A DNA stretch of 5,686 bases from the NCBI GenBank assembly GCA_031260745.1, contig JAISKY010000221.1, positions 1 through 5,686 of the forward strand, given 5' to 3'. The stretch is from Oscillospiraceae bacterium (GTDB lineage: Bacteria; Bacillota; Clostridia; Oscillospirales; Oscillospiraceae). A program made the position numbers and the translations under genes. A model generated the notes under the pieces. That model did no database searches. It was given only the letters and a program-made list of their open reading frames with translations, and was not told the DNA's origin. Positions 1-4,946 of this stretch are shown one piece after another; position 1 is the first letter of the stretch; the number at the start of each line of letters is the position of its first letter.

Positions 1-1
1 G

Positions 2-490
2 TATGAACGCAATGTGGCAAGCGCGGTTATTAAAGCCGCCGATACTCGTAAAATGAGCGAGCTTATTTGCGAAACCAATCTCCCGACCGAACAGGTAACG
101 GAGATTAGCGACGAGGGTAAGAAAAAAACCGTCGAACGTCTGATTTATCCGGGTTACGTATTTATTAAGATGGTCGCGACAGACCCCAGAGCGTGGCACC
201 TTGTGCGTAACGTGCGCGGAGTTACCGGATTCGTTGGCGAGGCGAATAAACCGGTTCCGCTGACAGATACGGAGATTGAGGCTTTGGGCGTCGAGCGCAA
301 AGGCACAATCATTCTGAAATACGAAATCGGCGACAACGTCAATATCATTGACGGACCGTTGGAGGATTTCTCCGGTAAAGTCATAGAGATTGACAACGAA
401 AGCGGCCGCGTCAAAGTGTTGGTTCCGATGGCGGGACGCGACATTGAGGCAGAGCTTGACCTTGACCAGGTCGTAAAAGTAAACTTGTAA
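2..490 (+). CDS. nusG: Transcription termination/antitermination factor NusG (5' partial)
   Basis: NusG binds the RNA polymerase clamp through its NGN domain and contacts Rho or ribosomal S10 through its C-terminal KOW domain. The frame is open from base 2 and reads YERNVASAV, matching the GYExxVA region just after the NusG N-terminus, so roughly 17 residues are missing at the left edge. The NGN core is clear: LPTEQVTEI, then KKKTVERLIYPGYVFIKM, then WHLVRNVRGVTGFVG and KPVPLT. The KOW domain follows from about base 329 (GDNVNIIDGPLEDFSGKV) to the end. The GTG at 14 is an internal valine codon, not the start. The downstream rplK-rplA order is the usual bacterial one. Identity is very secure; only the 5' end is unknown. 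Confidence 0.96.
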   Translation, partial: YERNVASAVIKAADTRKMSELICETNLPTEQVTEISDEGKKKTVERLIYPGYVFIKMVATDPRAWHLVRNVRGVTGFVGEANKPVPLTDTEIEALGVERKGTIILKYEIGDNVNIIDGPLEDFSGKVIEIDNESGRVKVLVPMAGRDIEAELDLDQVVKVNL

Positions 491-509
491 AATGCTAAAC
501 GCATTCAAA

Positions 510-555
510 GTGGGAGGAGTTTTGAAAAACTCCGCAAAAATAACCACACAGGAGG
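510..555 (+). promoter_or_regulatory. Ribosomal protein L1 autoregulatory mRNA leader of rplK-rplA
   Basis: The nusG-rplK spacer contains GTGGGAG (510-516), a perfect inverted repeat GGAGTTTT/AAAACTCC (516-523 and 526-533; in practice a 7-bp stem with a TGAA loop), then an A-rich strand ending in AACCAC (542-547). GTGG (510-513) can pair with CCAC (544-547), giving two helices separated by an asymmetric internal loop. The L1-stalk site of 23S rRNA has the same arrangement: GGUGGGAG, a helix, then GAAAUACCACC. L1 is known to repress its own operon by binding such a mimic. The rplK Shine-Dalgarno AGGAGG (550-555) lies immediately downstream, so L1 binding could block initiation. The identification is by recalled motif comparison; repression itself is inferred. 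Confidence 0.78.
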
Positions 556-566
556 AAAAAAAGTAA

Positions 567-995
567 GTGGCACTGAAAGTAACCGGATTGATTAAACTTC
601 AAATCCCGGCAGGAAAGGCTACGCCGGCTCCGCCGGTAGGACCCGCGTTGGGTTCGCACGGCGTAAACATTCCGCAATTCACAAAAGAATTTAACGAGCG
701 GACAAAGAACGACACGGGGTATATGATTCCCGTCGTGATTACGGTCTATTCTGACCGCAGTTATTCGTTTATTACGAAAGCTCCGCCGACCGCCGACCAG
801 CTTCGCACATCTGCCGGAATTGAAAAGGGCAGCGGAGTTCCGCAGCGCGACAAAGTCGCGACGCTAAGCTCGGAGCAAATCAAAAAAATCGCCGAAACTA
901 AGATGGCTGATTTGAACGCGAACGATATTGAAGCGGCTATGAAGATGGTCGCCGGTACCGCGCGCTCAATGGGTATCTTAGTAGCGGATTCGTAA
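567..995 (+). CDS. rplK: 50S ribosomal protein L11
   Basis: L11 forms the base of the ribosomal stalk with 23S rRNA helices 43-44 and helps recruit translation GTPases. The 142-residue length is standard. The N-terminal domain has IPAGKATPAPPVGPALGSHG (residues 13-32), including the proline cluster of the thiostrepton-site region, followed by NIPQFTKEFNERT. The C-terminal RNA-binding domain contains AGIEKGSGVPQRDKV (residues 83-97) and GTARSMGI (130-137). The start is GTG at 567, chosen because it gives the canonical N-terminus and has AGGAGG at 550-555, 11 nt upstream. It lies 76 nt after nusG, with an L1-type leader between them, and 16 nt before rplA, which suggests joint regulation with rplA. 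Confidence 0.98.
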   Translation: MALKVTGLIKLQIPAGKATPAPPVGPALGSHGVNIPQFTKEFNERTKNDTGYMIPVVITVYSDRSYSFITKAPPTADQLRTSAGIEKGSGVPQRDKVATLSSEQIKKIAETKMADLNANDIEAAMKMVAGTARSMGILVADS

Positions 996-1011
996 AGGAG
1001 GGGAACGGTAA

Positions 1012-1704
1012 ATGTTTAGAGGTAAAAAGTATCAGGACGGCACTAAGCTGATTGACCGCGCCGCTCAGTACGACGCTAAGGAGGCGTTCGATTTGCTTTG
1101 CAAACTTCCGAAAGCAAAGTTTGACGAAACCGTAGAGCTTCACGTTAGGCTCGGAGTTGATAGCCGTCACGCCGACCAACAGGTTCGCGGAGCAATCGTA
1201 CTTCCGCACGGTACCGGTAAAAACGCCAGAGTTCTCGTACTCTGCAAGCCGGAGCGCGAACAGGAAGCTAAGGACGCCGGAGCGGATTACGTCGGACTTG
1301 ACGATATGGTTCAAAAAATTCAACAGGAAAACTGGTTTGATTTTGACGTGGTAATCGCTACCCCTGACGTAATGGGCGTTGTGGGTCGCTTAGGTCGCGT
1401 ACTCGGTCCAAAAGGTCTTATGCCTACGCCTAAAGCCGGAACGGTCAGCGCGAATGTCGGTCAGGCGGTTCAGGAAGTTAAAGCCGGTAAGATTGAATAT
1501 CGTTTGGATAAAACGAACATCATTCACTGCCCGATAGGTAAAGCGTCGTTTGGCTCGGACAAACTATTCGACAACTACGCCGCGCTGATTGACGCGATAA
1601 TCAAGGCAAAGCCCTCCGCCGCGAAAGGTCAGTATATTCGCTCTTGCGTTACTGCCTCCACGATGGGACCCGGCATTAAGATTAACGCGAATAAGCAGCT
1701 ATAG
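1012..1704 (+). CDS. rplA: 50S ribosomal protein L1
   Basis: L1 binds the mobile L1 stalk of 23S rRNA, aids release of deacylated tRNA from the E site, and represses its own mRNA. At 230 residues it has the family length. The signature GRLGRVLGPKGLMPTPKAGT covers residues 125-144. The C-terminal part carries VKAGKIEYRLDKTNIIHCPIG and the conserved TMGPGIKI near the end. AGGAGG (996-1001) begins one base after the rplK stop and lies 10 nt before the ATG, so the two genes are closely coupled. The usual next gene, rplJ (L10), is absent; a DUF177 gene starts 25 nt downstream instead. The binding site for this protein's feedback control is probably the leader before rplK. Confidence 0.98.
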   Translation: MFRGKKYQDGTKLIDRAAQYDAKEAFDLLCKLPKAKFDETVELHVRLGVDSRHADQQVRGAIVLPHGTGKNARVLVLCKPEREQEAKDAGADYVGLDDMVQKIQQENWFDFDVVIATPDVMGVVGRLGRVLGPKGLMPTPKAGTVSANVGQAVQEVKAGKIEYRLDKTNIIHCPIGKASFGSDKLFDNYAALIDAIIKAKPSAAKGQYIRSCVTASTMGPGIKINANKQL

Positions 1705-1729
1705 CCCGTAAGACAAGAGGTAACGCGAT

Positions 1730-2137
1730 ATGATTTTGCTTCTTAGGGACATACTGCATAATCCGGGCGTGTTACCCTTTGAATTTGAGTTGGATTTGTC
1801 GGATACGGAATTTCTTTCCGTTAAGGCTTGGAACTCTCCGCTTAAAGTGAGCGGTACAATTCGCAACAGCGCGGACATACTGACGTTGAATTGTACGGTT
1901 CAATCCAACGCGGTAATGTTGTGCGACCGTTGCGGTAAGGAATTTCGTTCGCAGTCTGAGCAAGAGTTTGAAGCGATTTTATCCGATGAGCTTCAGGACG
2001 AGGACAATCCTGATATATTCCTGATAAAAGGCAACTCAGCCGATTTGGGAGATATTGTACGAACGCTGTTCGTACTGGAAATGCCGACAGAGTCGCTTTG
2101 CGGCGACGATTGCGAGTTTCCGGGTCTTGAGTTTTAA
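1730..2137 (+). CDS. DUF177/YceD-family protein
   Basis: DUF177 (YceD) proteins are widespread small proteins usually encoded just before rpmF; the family is linked to 23S rRNA and large-subunit metabolism, but its biochemistry is poorly defined. This 135-residue product fits: PLKVSGTIRNSADILTLNC leads into the CxxC site C65-DR-C68 followed by GKEF. An acidic stretch follows (DELQDEDNPD, residues 86-95), then a C-terminal LGDIVRTLFVLEMPTESLC with C124 and C128. Position directly before rpmF supports the call. The start is ATG at 1730 with AAGAGG (1715-1720) upstream. Oddly, the protein stops at CEFPGLEF, where many relatives continue with a GLCPxCG segment, so the second cysteine pair is missing. 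I saw no matching continuation in the other two frames. Confidence 0.82.
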   Translation: MILLLRDILHNPGVLPFEFELDLSDTEFLSVKAWNSPLKVSGTIRNSADILTLNCTVQSNAVMLCDRCGKEFRSQSEQEFEAILSDELQDEDNPDIFLIKGNSADLGDIVRTLFVLEMPTESLCGDDCEFPGLEF

Positions 2138-2155
2138 TGTAAAATCGCATATAGT
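2127..2155 (+). promoter_or_regulatory. Candidate sigma-A promoter before rpmF
   Basis: TTGAGT (2127-2132) and TATAGT (2150-2155) are separated by exactly 17 nt. They match the TTGACA/TATAAT consensus at 4 and 5 of 6 positions. The -35 lies within the last codons of the DUF177 gene and the expected start point falls near 2162, inside a perfect palindrome. It would allow rpmF and the genes after it to be transcribed apart from the nusG-rplK-rplA unit. The prediction rests on sequence match only. Confidence 0.45.
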
Positions 2156-2159
2156 ATTA

Positions 2160-2171
2160 TGCGTTAACGCA
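2160..2171. promoter_or_regulatory. 12-bp perfect palindrome, possible operator
   Basis: TGCGTTAACGCA is a perfect 12-bp palindrome sitting at the expected transcription start of the candidate rpmF promoter, 29 nt before the rpmF start codon. Its left half also belongs to a second inverted repeat, CGCATA (2146-2151) with TATGCG (2158-2163), so two alternative pairings share TATGCG. A repressor operator at +1 is possible. No regulator can be named from the sequence, and short palindromes also arise by chance. Confidence 0.3.
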
Positions 2172-2200
2172 AAAAGATGTAAAAAAGGAGGATATATAAA

Positions 2201-2389
2201 ATGGCGGTACCAAAAAGTAAAGTATCGAAATCGCGGCGCGATAAGCGGCGTAATTCGCATTGGAAACTAACGCCTCCGACACTTGTAGAGTGTGATAAAT
2301 GCGGAGAGTATCGTTTGCCGCACAGAGTTTGCACCAGTTGCGGAACATATAACGGTAAGCAAGTTTTGAAGGTAACTGAAGCGGCATAG
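2201..2389 (+). CDS. rpmF: 50S ribosomal protein L32, zinc-ribbon form
   Basis: L32 is a small protein of the large ribosomal subunit. The 62-residue product opens with the hallmark MAVPKSKVSKSRRDKRR, a basic rRNA-binding tail. A zinc ribbon follows: C31-DK-C34 and C44-TS-C47, split by GEYRLPHRV. All four cysteines are kept, so this is the zinc-dependent type rather than the cysteine-free paralogue some bacteria make under zinc shortage. AGGAGG (2186-2191) lies 9 nt before the ATG. It lies 63 nt after the DUF177 gene, its usual partner, and may have its own promoter in that gap. The plsX-fabH genes that often follow rpmF are replaced here by purD. Confidence 0.97.
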   Translation: MAVPKSKVSKSRRDKRRNSHWKLTPPTLVECDKCGEYRLPHRVCTSCGTYNGKQVLKVTEAA

Positions 2390-2393
2390 TTCG

Positions 2394-2465
2394 GTGATAA
2401 ATTATAAGTGAAGTGATAAGTGAGCGGCAAGTTTCACTTATCACTTGTCGCTTATCTTTTATCGC
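2394..2465. repeat. 72-nt imperfect hairpin, possible small palindromic repeat element
   Basis: The rpmF-purD gap is almost filled by one long inverted repeat. The inner stem is 13 perfect base pairs (2411-2423 with 2434-2446) around a 10-nt loop. After a GT bulge (2447-2448), a 7-bp middle stem follows (2404-2410 with 2449-2455, one G-U pair). Beyond a 2x2 internal loop lies an 8-bp outer stem (2394-2401 with 2458-2465, one T-G pair). The left arm also holds the direct repeat ATAAGTGA at 2404-2411 and 2416-2423. The arms are AT-rich, unlike the flanking genes. There is no good T-tract beyond the stem, so it is not a standard terminator. It could be a REP/MITE-like repeat, an RNase III processing site or an mRNA stabiliser. 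Confidence 0.7.
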
Positions 2466-2488
2466 TAATGAATGTGGGGTTGAAAATA

Positions 2489-3778
2489 ATGACGGTATTA
2501 GTAGTCGGAGGCGGCGGCAGAGAACACGCGGTTTGCGCCGCGATTAAGAAAAGTCCAAAGTGTACGCGGCTTTTATGCGCGCCCGGAAACGGCGGTATCG
2601 CTAAAATCGCGGAGTGTTTTCCTACCGTAAGCGCAACTGACGTTGACGCTGTTGTCGAGCTTGCCAAACGTGAGAATGTGGATTACGTCGCGGTAACAAC
2701 CGACGAAGCGTTAGCAGCTGGAACGGTTGACGCTCTTGAAGTTGTCGGGATTCCCGCGTTCGGTCCTCGCAAAAATGCCGCGATTATTGAAAGCAGTAAG
2801 GCGTTCTCTAAAGCATTGATGAAAAAGTATAATATTCCTACCGCAAAATACGAAATCTTTGACGAGCGCAGCGCGGCGGTTGAGTATGTTAAAAGTCAGG
2901 GCGCTCCTATTGTCGTAAAAGCCGACGGGCTTGCGCTAGGCAAGGGCGTAGTTGTGGCTCAAACCGTGGACGAGGCAATTGAGTTTATCGACGAGCTTAT
3001 GCTTAACGGCAAATTCGGCGCGTCAGGCGCGAAAGTCGTAATTGAGGAATATTTGACCGGACGCGAAGTTACCGCGTTGGTTCTTACCGACGGCAAAACG
3101 CTTATGCCGCTGCCGTCGTCAATGGACCATAAGCGGGTATACGACAATGACGAAGGTCCGAACACTGGCGGTATGGGCGCGATTTCTCCATCTCCGCTGT
3201 ACTCGCGCGAATTTGCGGACGCAAGTTTTCAACGGATATTTATCCCGACAATGAACGCGCTTAACGCGGAAAGCAGAACCTTCAAGGGCGTGATTTACTT
3301 CGAGCTTATGCTAACTACGGACGGACCGAAAGTTATTGAGTACAACGCGAGATTCGGCGACCCGGAAACTCAAGCGGTTTTACCGTTAATTAAATCCGAT
3401 ATGCTGGAGCTTATGTTATCGGTAACTGAGGAACGTCTTAGCGAGATGTCTTTAGAGCTTACCAGAGAGGCGTCCTGTTGCGTTGTGGTCGCAAGCGGCG
3501 GTTATCCGGTCAAATATGACACGGGCAAAAAAATCAGCGGCATAGACGATACTGAAGCCTTAGACGCGATAGTCTACCACGCCGGCACGAAATTAATCGC
3601 TGACGGCGAATACGTGACATCAGGCGGTCGAGTATTAGGCGTGACGTGTACGGCTGCGGATTTGCCTACGGCAATACAACGAGCGTACTCCGCAGTCGAA
3701 AAAATATCGTTTGACGGTATGCACTACCGCAAAGACATCGGGCGGCGTATCGGCTCGGACGACCGGAGAGCAATATGA
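2489..3778 (+). CDS. purD: Phosphoribosylamine--glycine ligase (GAR synthetase)
   Basis: PurD catalyses the second step of purine synthesis: ATP, glycine and phosphoribosylamine give glycinamide ribonucleotide. The 429-residue length is normal for the family. Visible blocks are GGGGREHA (residues 7-14), FGPRKNAAIIESSKAFSK (91-108), the ATP-grasp nucleotide loop VKADGLALGKGVVVA (143-157), MDHKRVYDNDEGPNTGGMGA (212-231), EYNARFGDPETQAVLP (284-299), and the C-terminal ASGGYPVKYDTGKKISG. The ATG at 2489 gives the canonical MTVLVVGGGGREHA start, with a modest GTGGGG (2474-2479) as ribosome binding site. In-frame GTG 2420 and ATG 2468 would add residues unlike the family and run into the upstream hairpin. 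The N-domain has TTDEAL (71-76) where many relatives have GPExPL. Its last 4 nt overlap the next gene. Confidence 0.96.
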   Translation: MTVLVVGGGGREHAVCAAIKKSPKCTRLLCAPGNGGIAKIAECFPTVSATDVDAVVELAKRENVDYVAVTTDEALAAGTVDALEVVGIPAFGPRKNAAIIESSKAFSKALMKKYNIPTAKYEIFDERSAAVEYVKSQGAPIVVKADGLALGKGVVVAQTVDEAIEFIDELMLNGKFGASGAKVVIEEYLTGREVTALVLTDGKTLMPLPSSMDHKRVYDNDEGPNTGGMGAISPSPLYSREFADASFQRIFIPTMNALNAESRTFKGVIYFELMLTTDGPKVIEYNARFGDPETQAVLPLIKSDMLELMLSVTEERLSEMSLELTREASCCVVVASGGYPVKYDTGKKISGIDDTEALDAIVYHAGTKLIADGEYVTSGGRVLGVTCTAADLPTAIQRAYSAVEKISFDGMHYRKDIGRRIGSDDRRAI

Positions 3779-4455
3779 AATGGATTTACAGGATTCTCGG
3801 CGTAACCGTTATTGTTATGCTGATACTGGAATTATTCAATCAGGCGTGGTATAATGTTTTTCTGTGCCTGTTAACACTGGCGTTATTTGCTATACCGTCA
3901 TTTATTGAGCGTACCGCTAAAATCAATGTTCCTAACGTACTTGAGATAATTATACTGTTCTTCATTTTCGCCGCGGAGATATTGGGTGAAATTCGCGATT
4001 ATTACACTACGTTTCAGTATTGGGACGTAATACTGCATACTACAAACGGATTCCTGTGCGCTGCAATCGGGCTGTCGTTGATTAACATACTCAACGATTC
4101 GCCTAAGTTCGCGATAAGCCTGTCGCCTGTATTTGTAGCGTTATTCGCGTTTTGCTTTTCTATGACGGTAGGAGTATTATGGGAGTTTTTTGAGTTTTTT
4201 ATGGATTCTTTTTTCCACACCAATATGCAGAAAGATACAATTTTACCTAACGGAAAAATTGACATCGGACTTATAGACACCATTAGCGATATGTTCGTAA
4301 ACTTCATAGGCGCGATTATATCCAGTATGTTTGGTTATTTTTACGTCAAGCGTAATTACCCAAAGAGTTTTATGCGGAATTTTATGCTTACAAAAGCTAT
4401 TGAAAACGGTGAGGAAATCGAACCTGAACTGCTTGAAGATACCGAGGAGATATAG
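3775..4455 (+). CDS. YjdF/DUF2238-like integral membrane protein
   Basis: The function is unknown. The 226-residue product has six likely membrane helices at about residues 5-22, 27-44, 53-72, 84-105, 114-137 and 170-191, then a basic stretch and an acidic tail (GEEIEPELLEDTEEI). Conserved-looking polar residues lie in or beside the helices: D84 and H88 in WDVILHTTNGF, W136-E137 and E140-D144 in VLWEFFEFFMD, and D168/D172 in DTISDM. This D-H-GF / WE-E-D / DT-D pattern matches what I recall of the YjdF (DUF2238) family, which suggests a buried polar site. GGAGAG (3765-3770) precedes the ATG, which overlaps the purD stop as ATGA. Its stop abuts the dut start, so translation is probably coupled with both neighbours. 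A role in nucleotide metabolism cannot be concluded. Confidence 0.72.
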   Translation: MKWIYRILGVTVIVMLILELFNQAWYNVFLCLLTLALFAIPSFIERTAKINVPNVLEIIILFFIFAAEILGEIRDYYTTFQYWDVILHTTNGFLCAAIGLSLINILNDSPKFAISLSPVFVALFAFCFSMTVGVLWEFFEFFMDSFFHTNMQKDTILPNGKIDIGLIDTISDMFVNFIGAIISSMFGYFYVKRNYPKSFMRNFMLTKAIENGEEIEPELLEDTEEI

Positions 4456-4884
4456 ATGGAGATAAAAATCAAATACCACAATCCGGAGCTAATCCGTATC
4501 GGGCAAATCGCTGTCGGCAACTGGATTGACCTTAGAGCCGCGGAGGACGTTATCCTGGAAAAAGGCGAATACCGATTAATCTCTCTGGGCGTAAGTATGA
4601 AACTGCCGGAGGGTTACGAGGCTTGGGTCGCTCCGCGAAGCAGTACGTTCAAAACGTGGGGACTGATTTTAGCTAATCACGTCGGAATAATCGACAATTC
4701 GTACTCCGGTACGAATGACATTTGGAAATTCTCCGCGCTTGCTATGCGCGATACCGAGATTCACGTTAACGACCGCATTTGCCAGTTCCGCGTTGTTCCC
4801 GTTATGGGTGAAGTAACATTTAGAGAATGTGACGAGCTTGACAGCTTAGACCGCGGCGGCTTCGGCAGTACCGGCAAAAGATAG
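4456..4884 (+). CDS. dut: dUTP diphosphatase (trimeric dUTPase)
   Basis: The enzyme hydrolyses dUTP to dUMP and pyrophosphate, keeping uracil out of DNA and feeding thymidylate synthesis. At 142 residues it has the length of trimeric dUTPases, and all five motifs can be placed: motif 1 WIDLRAAED (23-31, D25), motif 2 PRSST (60-64), motif 3 VGIIDNSYSG (76-85, D80 and Y83), motif 4 NDRICQF (105-111), and the glycine-rich motif 5 RGGFGSTG (133-140) at the flexible C-terminus. Motif 3 has YSGTNDIW instead of the common YRGE, a variant I associate with Clostridia enzymes. GAGGAG (4444-4449) lies inside the end of the membrane-protein gene, and the ATG directly follows that gene's TAG. It is the last gene before a terminator. 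Confidence 0.95.
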   Translation: MEIKIKYHNPELIRIGQIAVGNWIDLRAAEDVILEKGEYRLISLGVSMKLPEGYEAWVAPRSSTFKTWGLILANHVGIIDNSYSGTNDIWKFSALAMRDTEIHVNDRICQFRVVPVMGEVTFRECDELDSLDRGGFGSTGKR

Positions 4885-4898
4885 TTTTTAATAAAAAC

Positions 4899-4936
4899 AA
4901 AAAAGCTCCGGAACATTTAAGTTTCGGAGTTTTTTT
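4899..4936. terminator. Intrinsic terminator, likely bidirectional
   Basis: CTCCGGAAC (4906-4914) pairs with GTTTCGGAG (4921-4929) over 9 bp with one G-U pair, around an ATTTAA loop. Seven T (4930-4936) follow on the + strand, so it can end the dut transcript 15 nt after the stop codon. On the - strand the same stem is followed by six T (complement of 4899-4904), so it can also end the converging solute-binding-protein transcript. Confidence 0.9.
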
Positions 4937-4946
4937 GATAAATATG

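Noticed and set aside
14..490. GTG at 14 as the nusG start
   Set aside because: The frame is open upstream and encodes YERN, which matches the conserved NusG N-terminal region; the start is outside the window.
937..1323. Antisense reading frame opposite rplK-rplA
   Set aside because: It is a shadow of two certain ribosomal protein genes, with no ribosome binding site or recognisable family.
1705..1729. L10-type leader downstream of rplA
   Set aside because: The gap is only 25 nt and is followed by DUF177 rather than rplJ.
2157..2444. Overlapping - strand reading frames across rpmF
   Set aside because: They overlap a certain L32 gene and the hairpin, and their protein sequence looks random.
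2394..2465. Long hairpin as an intrinsic terminator after rpmF
   Set aside because: The stem is AT-rich and only CTTTT follows the inner stems, with those T residues themselves paired in the outer stem.
2420..2488. N-terminal extension of PurD from GTG 2420 or ATG 2468
   Set aside because: The extra residues do not resemble PurD, and 2420 lies in the arm of the long hairpin; ATG 2489 gives the canonical N-terminus.
2390..2488. Purine riboswitch or other riboswitch before purD
   Set aside because: No three-way-junction or conserved purine-aptamer sequence is visible; the region is taken up by one simple long hairpin.
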